Shown: positions 25,321 through 34,638, counted from the first letter of the stretch. The stretch is 48,076 bases of DNA from Candidatus Heimdallarchaeota archaeon (GCA_027001645.1 JALTMP010000232.1:1-48076), one strand, 5' to 3'. The notes: generated by a model from the sequence alone, not told the origin. Numbers and translations: made by a program.

Positions 25321-25845
25321 TTACAATTCCTCCTCTCTAATGGCAATCTTGATTGACCCTAGCATTGCGGAGAGCAACAAAATGCCAAGTATTGGTAACA
25401 CATAGTTATAATTTGTGAATAACGAAGTAGCAAGCGTCTGAGTTAAGTCTTGTGTTTCATTTAGTACAACCAATTCATTGCCTGTTAATTCATATCCTCC
25501 AAATACGTCTAACATCAACACGGTTAATGTGAAGAACAAGAGTAATGCAATGAGGATTTGCACCAGATTATTCCAAATGAATTCTTTATCCATTTGGAAC
25601 TCTTCGTGTCCGGTTAACAGCACGGAGAATAGGAATAACACAACAATGCCTCCACCATATACAATGAGCTGAATGGCAAAAACGTATTCAGATCCTAGGA
25701 AGAGATAGGCAAAAGCAACCCCCCATAAAGTTAGCAAGAGATAAGCAGCAGCCTTCATAACTTTATCAGTGCGAAGAGCGCCAAATGCCATGAACAAAGT
25801 AAAAATGATAATCACGATCATATTAAGTTCCAAAAACCAACCCAT
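25321..25845 (-). CDS. nuoJ: NADH-quinone oxidoreductase subunit J (complex I membrane arm)
   Basis: Five-helix membrane subunit at the base of the arm, 174 aa. The family pattern A-Y-L-L-L-T-L-W-G-V-A-F-A-Y-L-F-L-G, then Q-L-I-V-Y-G-G-G-I-V-V-L-F-L-F-S-V-L-L-T (the helix that carries the pi-bulge in NuoJ) is clear. One base separates its stop from nuoK. Upstream only 13 bases separate it from nuoH, so there is no room for nuoI, which normally sits between H and J. Confidence 0.94.
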   Translation of the reverse strand: MGWFLELNMIVIIIFTLFMAFGALRTDKVMKAAAYLLLTLWGVAFAYLFLGSEYVFAIQLIVYGGGIVVLFLFSVLLTGHEEFQMDKEFIWNNLVQILIALLLFFTLTVLMLDVFGGYELTGNELVVLNETQDLTQTLATSLFTNYNYVLPILGILLLSAMLGSIKIAIREEEL

Positions 25846-25858
25846 TTTTCATCAACCC

Positions 25859-26992
25859 CTAAGCAACATACAATCCGGCGTAAGCGCCAACGATAGCGAG
25901 GGAGAGTAATGATAGTGGCAACAAAGTTTTCCATCCCCATTCAATGAATTGGTCGATTCTAAAACGGGGGAACGTCGTACGAACCCAAGTGACAAAGAAC
26001 ACGCCAATGTAAATCTTGATGTTGATAGCGATGAATTGTGCCAAGCGATCATCTCGAAGATCTGCCAGCCAGCCAGGCATCCCTTTGAATGGGAAGATAA
26101 CATCCCAGCCGCCTAAGAATAATACAACGACCAGAATGATGTTCACGAACATGTGGCTATATTCAACAAGCAGAATAATCCCATACCTCCAGCCACTGAA
26201 CTCTGTTCTCGGCCCCATGACAAGCTCAGCTTCCGCTTCAGGAATGTCAAAAGGAATACGTTCGGTTTCAGCCAAGCTTGCAAAGAGAAAGATTACAAAA
26301 GCCATGAGGAGACCGGGAAAAGCCCGATAAACATACCAGCCATTCTGATATTGGTCCTCAACGATCGCTTGCAAATTGAATGACTGAGCATAAATGATAA
26401 CCCCAAGAACGCTAATCATCATGGGAATTTCATAAGCCACAAGTTGAGCAGCCGCTCGGAAGCCTCCGATCAGTGAATACTTGCTATTGCTTGCCCAGCC
26501 ACCAAGTAGCATTGCTGGTGGAAATACGGAGAATACAGCAAAAATATACAGCAGACCAATGCTCATGTTAGTGCCTGCAAGATCTCGTGCCCATGGCAAG
26601 GGACCGAACGACATAATGGTAGAGGCACCCATAAGATAAATTGAAAGGTTGAATCCGAAGCGATCTGCAGTCATGGGCATTGTATCTTCCTTAAACAACA
26701 ATTTCACAATATCAGCAATCAGTTGTAATAACCCAAATTTCCCAACATAAACAGGGCCTCTACGACCCATCATTCGTGCCATGACTTTTCTCTCGATCCA
26801 CGGAGCAAGAAGTAGATTAAGGAGTACATATGTTCCCAATGCCGCTGAGAGCAAGGAAACAACAATTGCTCTTTCAGCGTTTTCCCCTTGCAATTCAACA
26901 TAAGGTAAACGGTTTAGCAAGGTCAATAGCCACTGCGGGATGTCTCTGATGCCTTCCACTATTTTATCGATCAAAGAAAGGAGGCTGCTCAT
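25859..26992 (-). CDS. nuoH: NADH-quinone oxidoreductase subunit H (complex I membrane arm)
   Basis: Subunit that joins the membrane and peripheral arms and forms part of the quinone chamber; 377 aa with eight or nine helices. Family blocks: W-I-E-R-K-V-M-A-R-M-M-G-R-R-G-P, then L-L-Q-L-I-A-D-I-V-K-L-L-F-K-E-D, L-A-E-T-E-R-I-P-F-D-I-P-E-A-E-A-E-L-V, and W-V-R-T-T-F-P-R-F-R-I-D-Q. All the charged quinone-site residues expected are present. ATG start with AAGGTGAG just upstream and a TTTTTATC box about 20-28 bases before the ATG. First gene of the operon; the upstream 233 bases contain no peripheral-arm gene. Confidence 0.96.
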   Translation of the reverse strand: MSSLLSLIDKIVEGIRDIPQWLLTLLNRLPYVELQGENAERAIVVSLLSAALGTYVLLNLLLAPWIERKVMARMMGRRGPVYVGKFGLLQLIADIVKLLFKEDTMPMTADRFGFNLSIYLMGASTIMSFGPLPWARDLAGTNMSIGLLYIFAVFSVFPPAMLLGGWASNSKYSLIGGFRAAAQLVAYEIPMMISVLGVIIYAQSFNLQAIVEDQYQNGWYVYRAFPGLLMAFVIFLFASLAETERIPFDIPEAEAELVMGPRTEFSGWRYGIILLVEYSHMFVNIILVVVLFLGGWDVIFPFKGMPGWLADLRDDRLAQFIAINIKIYIGVFFVTWVRTTFPRFRIDQFIEWGWKTLLPLSLLSLAIVGAYAGLYVA

Positions 26993-27225
26993 CTTCTCAC
27001 CTTCGAAGAGCGATAAAAAGGGATTTTTTTTAAGACTATCCGTCAGTCATTAGCTAGCCGATGTATAATTTCATCTTTGAAGGATATGTTTTCGATTTGA
27101 GAACGAGAACAAGAGGACTCATTCTTTTGAAGTTAGAAATGCTTTACTTCGGCCTTTGATGGACCTATTATGAAATATGTTCAATAATTAAAAAACAGTG
27201 AATGCAAAAATATTTCCGAAGGACC

Positions 27226-28230
27226 TTATTGAGAAACAATTTGGTTTGAAAGTGTGTCCAGTTCTATAACATCAAGGAGTTGATATAGGTGTGCTTTGGG
27301 TAATGAGTCAGGGTAGAGATCTAAGATATTTCGAGCTTTTTGAAGGTAGTCGGCTGCAAGATCGATTACTGCTTGAACACCTCCAGAAGAAATGAGAATG
27401 TCCCGTATTAGGTCCACATCGTAATCAGCGTTTTTGAGATAGTATTGCTTTAGGATCTCTTTTTCGGAAGAAGAGGATCTCTCAAGAGCTTCAAGGAAAA
27501 TAATGGTCTGTAGACGATTCAGAATGTCCGATTCTCCGCCTTTGCCAATCTTTTCAACATCGTTCAATATTGCTAAGGCATCATCTCTTAACTGATAGGC
27601 AATTCCATATGCCTCGCCGAACCTTCGCATGTTTTCCACATGTTCCTCTGGAACGTTGGCTAGTAAGGCAGCGCTCTTTGTCGCGGCTCGGAAGAGTGAT
27701 GCAGTTTTTAAGTAAAGGATTTCCATGCTTTGTTTCTTGCCTATGACGTAATTGGATCTTAGGTTACGAGATAGATAAACCGAATAGGATAGCTCTCCAC
27801 CCATCTTCGATATCTCCTGAATCACGGCAATGTTCCCAGTTCGTGAGGAAAGTTCAAGAACAAAGGCAGAAAGTGCATATGAAACAGACAGGGCTGCAAA
27901 AGTTCCGTGTTTGACGTAAAAGGCAGCATCTCCACGTCTTCTGATGTCCCTGTCAAAGACATCATCAATAATCAGACTCGCGTTATGCGTGATTTCAATT
28001 GCAGCCGCAAGAGGGTACACGAGATCCAGCTTTGTTTCGTCCGCAAACAAGAGGTAAGTATTTGCACATAAGAGAGGGCGAAGCTTCTTACCCTTGTTTT
28101 CAAAATAGGGTCTAATTAAACGGCGGAAAGGAGTGTCAGCGCCATATTTTTCGTCTAGAATTAAGTTGATTTTTTCGACTATTTTTTGTCGCATCGACTG
28201 TAAAGATGCCATCACCGCGGTCACGCTCAA
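27226..28230 (-). CDS. Trans-prenyl diphosphate synthase (GGPP/FPP synthase-like)
   Basis: Polyprenyl synthetase-fold protein of 334 aa, expected to build the C20 or longer trans-prenyl chains of archaeal lipids. Seen: G-K-K-L-R-P, the first Asp-rich motif D-D-V-F-D (89-93) followed by R-R-R-G, the K-T-A-S-L-F block (175-180), and Y-Q-L-R-D-D. The second Asp-rich motif is altered: D-D-A-L-A (216-220) in place of DDxxD, and the downstream G-K-K-T-type loop is also changed. The enzyme could still be active, or may be a divergent or regulatory paralogue. Start GTG/ATG not decided; the frame begins at 28230. Downstream of TrpRS by 133 bases. Confidence 0.85.
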   Translation of the reverse strand: MSVTAVMASLQSMRQKIVEKINLILDEKYGADTPFRRLIRPYFENKGKKLRPLLCANTYLLFADETKLDLVYPLAAAIEITHNASLIIDDVFDRDIRRRGDAAFYVKHGTFAALSVSYALSAFVLELSSRTGNIAVIQEISKMGGELSYSVYLSRNLRSNYVIGKKQSMEILYLKTASLFRAATKSAALLANVPEEHVENMRRFGEAYGIAYQLRDDALAILNDVEKIGKGGESDILNRLQTIIFLEALERSSSSEKEILKQYYLKNADYDVDLIRDILISSGGVQAVIDLAADYLQKARNILDLYPDSLPKAHLYQLLDVIELDTLSNQIVSQ

Positions 28231-28363
28231 TCAATCCTCATATTACATGCTGATATAAATCTGCAGAGTTTATATTGTTGTTCTAGCGACCTAATTAAAA
28301 TCTTATAGTGTAGACACCGCGAAAATGTATAACAACTCTCCAAGATTCGTCTGATTGAACAGA

Positions 28364-29539
28364 TCACACCTGAGGAGTCTCTAAAGATAGGACAATTTCT
28401 TTCGCTTGTTCTCGCAAGTTTTCTTTCTTTTCAAGATGGTCGCGCCGATAATCCTCGATTCTAACGATTAATTGCTTCTTACATGGCCCACAGAGCAATT
28501 CTCCAGATCTGCACTGTTGTTCGCGTTCCACTAGTGAATTATCATCCTCTTCGAACATGAACTTGAAAAGATCAAAGACTCTACAAATCTCGGGACGGCC
28601 ACCAAGTCGTCTTTGCTCTTCAGCAGTATCTCGTCCCCCAGTAAACGCATTGCGTATCTTATAGGAGATCTCTTTCATCTCTTCATGCAAATAGAAAGAG
28701 GAAAGTGGGTTGCGCTTTGACATCTTGTCGCTACCATCTATGCCACCAATCAAGCGGTGGTAAGTAAAGCTAGGTAAGGTAAACCGTTTTTTGAAAAATC
28801 CCCGTCTAACAATATCACGGGATAGACGAGCGTGAGGGGCTTGATCAGCACCCACGGGAGTAATTGTTGGCATTGGGCCTTCCATAATTTGTGGAAGTAA
28901 GATATCGGCGACTTGAATAAGAGCAGCATTATAATACCCCAGCCGAGGTTTTTCGCCATAAACACCTCTCAACTCGTTCATGGTGACATGTGCGGAAAAG
29001 ATAAGACCATAGTGCTTAACCAGATCTTCGGAAGACTGCTTGTAAATATAGGCATTTTTCAAATCTAGGCCCAGTGCTAGGAGGTCAGCAACATTATCAA
29101 TTGCAGTATCTACAGCATCGTTAAGTGAGAGGTTATTGACAACGTAACTTTCATAGTCTGCAATGCAAAAATAGACCTTTCCGCCGAGACGTTGAAAATG
29201 GACGACTTCCATCGCCGTCATTAGACTGCCAACATGGTAGGGGTTTGAGGGCTTAATGCCTGTCATTACCGCAAATTTATCAGCGTTAATAATTGCTTCA
29301 ATTACCGGTTCCATACCGGTATGACCAAAGATTATTCCTCGGGTCATGAGAAAATGTCGTTTCTCCGGTGGGAGTTTATGAATTAGAGGAGAAAAATCTT
29401 GGATTCCAAATTCTCTCATTAGTTTTTGATAACTCTCTACGATGCCGGTGCCGAGAGCGTCTACTACAGGAGATGCGCGTTGTTCTGTCTCATTTTCATC
29501 CTTCGGCATTTGTTCTGAGTCTTGGTTCTCTTTCACCAC
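28364..29539 (-). CDS. trpS: Tryptophanyl-tRNA synthetase (archaeal type)
   Basis: Class I synthetase charging tRNA-Trp; 391 aa. The ATP-site HIGH box appears as P-Y-H-V-G-S (100-105) after T-G-I-K-P-S-N, and KMSKS as K-M-S-K-R (272-276). The middle block P-V-G-A-D-Q-A-P-H-A-R-L-S-R-D and the C-terminal Cys cluster C-R-S-G-E-L-L-C-G-P-C are typical of archaeal TrpRS, so TyrRS, the closest relative, is less likely. The first about 25 residues are acidic and polar. Start is GTG 29539 (a second GTG follows), with AGGTGAA upstream. Confidence 0.9.
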   Translation of the reverse strand: MVKENQDSEQMPKDENETEQRASPVVDALGTGIVESYQKLMREFGIQDFSPLIHKLPPEKRHFLMTRGIIFGHTGMEPVIEAIINADKFAVMTGIKPSNPYHVGSLMTAMEVVHFQRLGGKVYFCIADYESYVVNNLSLNDAVDTAIDNVADLLALGLDLKNAYIYKQSSEDLVKHYGLIFSAHVTMNELRGVYGEKPRLGYYNAALIQVADILLPQIMEGPMPTITPVGADQAPHARLSRDIVRRGFFKKRFTLPSFTYHRLIGGIDGSDKMSKRNPLSSFYLHEEMKEISYKIRNAFTGGRDTAEEQRRLGGRPEICRVFDLFKFMFEEDDNSLVEREQQCRSGELLCGPCKKQLIVRIEDYRRDHLEKKENLREQAKEIVLSLETPQV

Positions 29540-29769
29540 GATTATTCACCTGGTCCTACTAGCTAGTTTTAAGATCCTTGTCAATGGAATCTACTCAACA
29601 ATTAATAAGTCATAAGAATGAAAACCAATCTTTGGGTTCAAAGAACTCAAACGTGGAAAGATTATAATTCGAGAGTACAAAACATGACATGGCTGGGATG
29701 ATGATAAGAGAGTCACCGAGAGCTTTTTGCAATGATCCTCGACGGGCGAACTGATCCAGCCACCAATTA

Positions 29770-30492
29770 CTAGCTCAATGCATCTAGCAGATCACTTAAC
29801 GATGCTTCAAAATCGGGTCTTAATTCCGAATGATCTTTATTTTCAACATGTGTAGGGACAAGAACAGTCGCAATCCCTAGTTGTGAGGCGGGAATATCTG
29901 TTTCTAGATCATTCCCGATCATGATCGCTTGGTGAGGAGAACAATTGAACTTGTCTAGGAGTTGTTGAAAATACTCTCGCTGAGGTTTCACGTACTTAGA
30001 ATTCTCTGCATGAGTAATATGGTCAAAGTGCTCCGGAGAGAGACCACCCCATGTGATTCTTTTTTCAACAGCGATCAGTGGAAATACGGGATTAGTAGCA
30101 AGAACCACGTAGATCCCTTTACTTTTTGCCAATTCCAACAACTCTTTCGCAACAGGATATGGCCGAATCATTGTTTCTAACTCATCATAAGAAGAGGAGT
30201 AAAAAGCTCGAAAACGAAGATTGACTTCTTCTCGCGAGATTGGGACATATGGTGTAAACTTGTCAAGAAAGACATCAAGAAAGAACTTTGATCCATCCAT
30301 GGTACTCATAGAGTCAAACGTTGCTTTCAGTAGTAGCTTTTGAAAGTCTTCAAAATTCATCAGATCCTGAAAATGTCGATGAGCTAAGCGAATATAGTCC
30401 GTATAGAAAACCTTAGGACTGAAGTCAATGAGTGTTCCATCAAGATCAAAGAGCAATAATTTCGCATTACCAAACCTTTTTTTTAGCTCCAT
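29770..30492 (-). CDS. HAD-superfamily phosphatase
   Basis: A 240-aa haloacid dehalogenase-like hydrolase. Motif I F-D-L-D-G-T-L (nucleophile D16, acid D18), motif II V-V-L-A-T-N-P (Thr), a Lys in Y-V-K-P (motif III) and motif IV I-G-N-D-L-E-T-D. A helical cap lies between motifs I and II (C1 cap), as in phosphoglycolate phosphatase and related enzymes. Substrate unknown. ATG start with GGGGAA upstream. Monocistronic by spacing: 230 bases before TrpRS and about 100 after the membrane protein. Confidence 0.88.
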   Translation of the reverse strand: MELKKRFGNAKLLLFDLDGTLIDFSPKVFYTDYIRLAHRHFQDLMNFEDFQKLLLKATFDSMSTMDGSKFFLDVFLDKFTPYVPISREEVNLRFRAFYSSSYDELETMIRPYPVAKELLELAKSKGIYVVLATNPVFPLIAVEKRITWGGLSPEHFDHITHAENSKYVKPQREYFQQLLDKFNCSPHQAIMIGNDLETDIPASQLGIATVLVPTHVENKDHSELRPDFEASLSDLLDALS

Positions 30493-30590
30493 AAGAAGTT
30501 CCCCGCAAGCGTCCTAGGAGTTCTACCCAATGGGTAGTTAAAAGGATTAACTGTTATCCAAAAACTACTAGGAAAAATCGAGAGGAGATC

Positions 30591-31466
30591 TCAAATTGAA
30601 ATTATGGTTTCTTCTTTGACGATGACAAGCGCAAGAACTCCGCCCATAGAGAAGAGGAACACAGAAACGAGGAGTGAACTAAAGAACATATAATAGACTG
30701 TAGAAAAGTAGCCAAGAGCTAAGTAAGCCACTCCAATTAAGATAGAATGAGTGAGACCAAGGAAAAATGAGGACTTGGGAATGTTCACTAGATACACGTG
30801 AGAAGTGCTGGAGAGGAGGAGGAAAATGCCCAAGAGAATCCCAAACAAGAATAAGAGATGGACGGAAAGAGCTAGACCAACCGACTCGTAGTAAGTTCCA
30901 GAAATCACAAACATGAGATATTGTTGATTTATCGGAATAGGATGAGAGAACAAGACCCATCCAAGAACTGCAGAGATAAGTACAAGCAACAGTGCTACTT
31001 TATTCGTGGAATATTGATTGACAAACCCCTTTGGTTGAAGAGAGATTCTTTCTTGAAATCTTGAAGAACCCAATAGCACAACTAATGCAATTGCCAACAC
31101 CAAAGCTGAAGTTGCAAATACAACATAATATGCATTTTTTATTAGCCTTGTCTGGAGCGTAGAATCTGATGAGAAAGAACCAACAAGAAGAAATGCAATG
31201 ACTAACGATATACTAGTGGCGAGGGCATAGCGAATGAAAGTAACAATAGATGAGGGAACCTTCAACTGAAGATTGCTGTCGGTGCTGAATGAAGCCGCAA
31301 TCATTCCTAGGAGAATGGGAATAACTAACATGCTCAAGATGATCGCAACATTACTTGTGGCTTGGAATCCAAGAAAGGAATAAGCGGTTGAAACAGCATC
31401 ATCAAAACCAGCCATGATGATGAGAAGCAATAATGTTGAAAATAGATAATTGTAAACCCATTTCAC
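30591..31466 (-). CDS. Polytopic membrane protein, function unknown
   Basis: A 291-aa very hydrophobic protein with about eight predicted membrane helices, starting with a Lys-containing N-terminus and first helix about residues 6-20. There are no recognised motifs, no obvious charged transport signature inside helices, and short polar loops. Could be a transporter component or an envelope protein. It is divergent from the pcm gene, with a 135-base AT-rich shared upstream region, and points the same way as the HAD gene. Confidence 0.65.
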   Translation of the reverse strand: MKWVYNYLFSTLLLLIIMAGFDDAVSTAYSFLGFQATSNVAIILSMLVIPILLGMIAASFSTDSNLQLKVPSSIVTFIRYALATSISLVIAFLLVGSFSSDSTLQTRLIKNAYYVVFATSALVLAIALVVLLGSSRFQERISLQPKGFVNQYSTNKVALLLVLISAVLGWVLFSHPIPINQQYLMFVISGTYYESVGLALSVHLLFLFGILLGIFLLLSSTSHVYLVNIPKSSFFLGLTHSILIGVAYLALGYFSTVYYMFFSSLLVSVFLFSMGGVLALVIVKEETIISI

Positions 31467-31601
31467 ATTTACAGTGAAATAGACTCAGATTAAATCAATT
31501 GGGATATGGGAAGAGAAGAAGAAGGAGTTAGATTGATTTTTGTATGGTAGGAATATTCATTTCTCTTGAGTGAGTTACTAGTTAATGACTTGTGAGAAGA
31601 C

Positions 31602-32285
31602 ATGCAAAGGGATCCATATTATAAAATAAAGAGAAGAATCTTAGAAGATTTGAGATTACGAGGATTTGTTTTTTCACCACAAGTAGAGCAGGCTTTCTTG
31701 GAAGTGGATCGTTCATTATTTGTTCCAGAGAATCAGCGTAAAGCAGCGTATCAAGATAGACCATTGCCTATAGGGCATGGGCAGACAATCAGCGCAATTC
31801 ATATGGTCTTGATGATGATTGCTGTAGAAGCTGGCAATCCACAACCAGGAGATCAAGTACTTGAAATAGGTACGGGGAGTGGATATAACGCAGCAATCTT
31901 GTCAAGAGCTGTGGATCCAGATCATAGGGGTGAGGGATTCGTAGTTTCGATTGAGCGAATAGCAGCACTGGCCTTCAGAGCCAGAAAAGCTTTGAAAAAT
32001 CACTCGATTAGTGAGAATGTAGAAGTCATAATCGCAGACGGAAGTAAAGGAATTGCAAAAAGAGAATTATTTGACCTCATTATTGTGACAGCGGCAGCAC
32101 CATCCATTCCTCCCCCCTTAATTGAGAATTTAAGACCGGGAGGGCGATTGATTATTCCAGTTGGGTCGAAATATATTCAGCGGCTAGTAATTGCCACAAA
32201 AGACGAAGGGGGAAAAGTCCATCAACAGCCGGATTACTCAGTCATGTTTGTTCCCTTGATTGGAGAGTTTGGTTTTGAAAAGTAG
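31602..32285 (+). CDS. pcm: Protein-L-isoaspartate O-methyltransferase
   Basis: Repairs isoaspartyl residues in aged proteins by SAM-dependent methylation. The 227-aa protein has the specific block D-R-P-L-P-I-G-H-G-Q-T-I-S (52-64) and the SAM motif I L-E-I-G-T-G-S-G-Y-N-A (87-97), followed by the post-motifs D-L-I-I-V-T-A-A-A-P and L-R-P-G-G-R-L-I-I-P-V-G. Length is typical. It is convergent with an orphan gene whose end is 11 bases away. The start ATG lacks a clear Shine-Dalgarno. Confidence 0.95.
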   Translation: MQRDPYYKIKRRILEDLRLRGFVFSPQVEQAFLEVDRSLFVPENQRKAAYQDRPLPIGHGQTISAIHMVLMMIAVEAGNPQPGDQVLEIGTGSGYNAAILSRAVDPDHRGEGFVVSIERIAALAFRARKALKNHSISENVEVIIADGSKGIAKRELFDLIIVTAAAPSIPPPLIENLRPGGRLIIPVGSKYIQRLVIATKDEGGKVHQQPDYSVMFVPLIGEFGFEK

Positions 32286-32295
32286 AAGTGCGAGT

Positions 32296-32643
32296 TCAGT
32301 CATTCTTACGGTGATCATACTTCAAGAGTGCTCGATTCGATACTATGTGTTGAAAGAGCCGAAGCATAGATTCTTTTTTGGAAGGAAAGTGAAGATCATA
32401 ATACTTGCCGATTGTTCTCAGAATTACTTCATGGTCTTTTGTGGTAGAAAGAATCTTCTCAATTTGTTTTAGAAATTCCATCTCGTCAAGTTCCTTCAAC
32501 TTAGAAATTTCGAACAAGAATGTGTTTTTACTTGCGTTTGAGTGTTCTGCATCTATCGAGGGTAATCGGCAATATGCTCCCAAAGGAATATCTAGAGTCT
32601 TATTTTTCGCATCTGGCGGGCTGGATTCGTTCTTATCTGACAT
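32296..32643 (-). CDS. Hypothetical protein downstream of FEN1
   Basis: A 115-aa polar protein with no recognised family: a charged, Ser-rich N-terminus (about 40 residues, probably disordered) and a helical C-terminal part ending in basic residues. The frame is open to a TTG at 32655, but ATG 32643 with GGAG six bases upstream is the better start. It lies 79 bases downstream of the FEN1 gene on the same strand and fills the space before pcm exactly, which supports it being real. A link to FEN1 would be guesswork. Confidence 0.55.
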   Translation of the reverse strand: MSDKNESSPPDAKNKTLDIPLGAYCRLPSIDAEHSNASKNTFLFEISKLKELDEMEFLKQIEKILSTTKDHEVILRTIGKYYDLHFPSKKESMLRLFQHIVSNRALLKYDHRKND

Positions 32644-32722
32644 GGAGATCTCCAAGTGCTACTATTTGTCAGAGGCTAAGAGCACATGCAATAAAGGCAT
32701 TCTCATTAGGTTAAGAAGTGTA

Positions 32723-33757
32723 CTAGAAGAAATCATCTAAGCTGGCTTGCTTATGAAGCTCCTCCCATCCTTTCAAGGCGCGGTCTAAGGCAGCTTGGAC
32801 TCGCGGAATAGCAAATTCGTGCTGTTCACATAAGAATTCTATCACTTTTTCGGCGTTTGGTGGTTTAAATTCCAAAGAGACGTCCATGTCAACTTTAGGG
32901 TTCAAAAAAAGCTCTCTAATGTTCTCCCATCGATCAGGAATTTCAACGATCTCTTTTTCGACTAGTACTTCCAGCGACCCGTGCTCCTTAATCAGTCTTA
33001 GAGATTTCTTAGGACCAATCCCCTTTACACCCCCTGGATTATAGTCCGTTCCGATAAGAATGGCCATGTCAATCAATTGCTCTCGAGTGACTCCCAGTTC
33101 CTCTAAAACATTTTCTAGTTCAATCAGTTCTGGTTGAACAAGAACATACTTGTTTCGTCTCGGGAGCTTGCGTCTACCACTAATGGTAATGTTTCGAACA
33201 AGATAAGGTGCTCCAAATAAGAGTGAATCATAGTCTTGTGATCCGCAATAGTCAACTATATGTTGCTTAGCCATCCATGCTGCTTGGGCTTCTCCTTCGC
33301 TTGGAGCTTGAACGACAGGAATCCCCAATAGCTCTAGCAGAATCTTTGATTCTTCAACGAGTTCATGCGTTAGCCTACTCGTTCGCTGTGCGAAACTGTA
33401 CGCCCGTTCCCAGTCCCCTTCCTTCAAGGCTTCTTCATAGCTGACTTGGGCTTGCTCTCGAACCTTGATTCTTTCAGCTATTGTGTCGGACTTAAGTTCT
33501 GGGGGAGTGCCGTCAAATACAAAGGCAACTTGAATCTGTTGTTCTAACAGGCGAGTTACACGATAAATTATGCCAGAGAGATGTGAAGTCAGACGGCCCG
33601 TGGAATCCTGTAAAGGAGTGCCATCAGGTTGCCTAATGATTGACAAAAACTGATAAATTGTGTTAAATGCATCAAGTGCAATTTTTCTTCGCCTCAAGTC
33701 TTCAAACGAAAGTTCTCGTCGGCGAGTGATCAGATCTCCTAAACCGGTAACTCCCAC
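32723..33757 (-). CDS. fen: Flap endonuclease 1
   Basis: Structure-specific nuclease that removes 5' flaps in Okazaki-fragment maturation and repair. Seen: the N-block (A-L-D-A-F-N, then F-V-F-D-G-T-P-P-E-L-K), the I-block A-P-S-E-G-E-A-Q-A-A and S-Q-D-Y-D-S-L-L, the helix-hairpin-helix I-G-T-D-Y-N-P-G-G-V-K-G-I-G-P-K, and a C-terminal PCNA-binding box Q-A-S-L-D-D-F-F. The open frame starts at TTG 33781, but GTG 33757 gives M-G-V-T-G-L-G-D, with the conserved Gly2 whose N-terminus belongs to the active site in this family, so that start is preferred (344 aa). Confidence 0.95.
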   Translation of the reverse strand: MGVTGLGDLITRRRELSFEDLRRRKIALDAFNTIYQFLSIIRQPDGTPLQDSTGRLTSHLSGIIYRVTRLLEQQIQVAFVFDGTPPELKSDTIAERIKVREQAQVSYEEALKEGDWERAYSFAQRTSRLTHELVEESKILLELLGIPVVQAPSEGEAQAAWMAKQHIVDYCGSQDYDSLLFGAPYLVRNITISGRRKLPRRNKYVLVQPELIELENVLEELGVTREQLIDMAILIGTDYNPGGVKGIGPKKSLRLIKEHGSLEVLVEKEIVEIPDRWENIRELFLNPKVDMDVSLEFKPPNAEKVIEFLCEQHEFAIPRVQAALDRALKGWEELHKQASLDDFF

Positions 33758-33813
33758 AACTAATGGTTTCCCTTGACACAAAAAAACCCGTCGCTCAATG
33801 ATCTAAATGTTGT

Positions 33814-34638
33814 TTATATGTCCTTGGGGAACCAGTAAGTAATTCCTCTTTTGCGTTTGTCTTCGTCAATGTCATGCAAGATTCTCACAGCCTCATTTGC
33901 AGCAAGAATTGCTTTTTCTTCACCCTTAACTCCGAATTCATTTGTAGCTCGGTTAGCGTATACTGCACTTATCGCTGTTGCTCTCATCCCTAACAAGTGT
34001 GCTAATACAAAAATTAAGGACGCCTCCATTTCAAAGTTTAATACACCACTTTGCTTCATTTCCAAGTAAAGTTTCTCTGACCAATGACTAAGGTATCCTG
34101 TTGGAAGTGGTCTTCCTTGTCCTCCATAGAAGGAAGAAGAACTTGCAGTTATTCCTACATGGTATGAAAGATTGTTTTCTTCACACGCCCTTATTAGGGC
34201 AAGAGTTAACTCATAGTTTGCCATTGCAGGAAAAGTGCTACGGACGTAATGAGAACTTGAATCTTCAAGTCTGACAGCTCCGGTCGTAATTATCAAGTCT
34301 CCAATTGCAATATCCTCTTGAAGAGCACCACATGAGCCCACTCGAATGACATCTCGTACGTTCACAGCGTGGAGTTCAGGTAACACGATTTCACAAGCTG
34401 CCGGTCCGATTCCTGTGGAAGTTACCGAGATGGGGACTCCCTTATAGGTTCCCGTGTATGAGACAAATTGTCGGTAGTCAGCCTTAAGAGTTGCTTCATC
34501 CCAGCTCTTTGCAATGCGATGAGCCCGTTTTGGGTCTCCAGGGAGAAGAACGGGTCCTATTAAGTCCCCAGGTTTTACCCTTAAATGGTACTGCATACCT
34601 TCATCGGTTTCTGGTCTATCTGCACTCTTGAAACTCAT
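33814..34638 (-). CDS. udp: Nucleoside phosphorylase (uridine phosphorylase-like)
   Basis: NP-I family phosphorylase, 274 aa, which cleaves nucleosides with phosphate. Features: L-P-G-D-P-K-R-A (phosphate-site Arg), S-T-G-I-G-P-A-A, R-V-G-S-C-G-A-L (phosphate loop) and N-F-E-M-E-A-S (ribose-site Met-Glu). These blocks match uridine phosphorylases better than purine enzymes, but the base specificity is not certain from sequence alone. ATG start. It lies between HMG-CoA reductase and FEN1 on the same strand with short gaps (74 and 56 bases to the chosen starts). Confidence 0.87.
   Translation of the reverse strand: MSFKSADRPETDEGMQYHLRVKPGDLIGPVLLPGDPKRAHRIAKSWDEATLKADYRQFVSYTGTYKGVPISVTSTGIGPAACEIVLPELHAVNVRDVIRVGSCGALQEDIAIGDLIITTGAVRLEDSSSHYVRSTFPAMANYELTLALIRACEENNLSYHVGITASSSSFYGGQGRPLPTGYLSHWSEKLYLEMKQSGVLNFEMEASLIFVLAHLLGMRATAISAVYANRATNEFGVKGEEKAILAANEAVRILHDIDEDKRKRGITYWFPKDI

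Noticed and set aside
25846-25858. Possible nuoI between nuoH and nuoJ
   Set aside because: Only 13 bases; no room for a gene.
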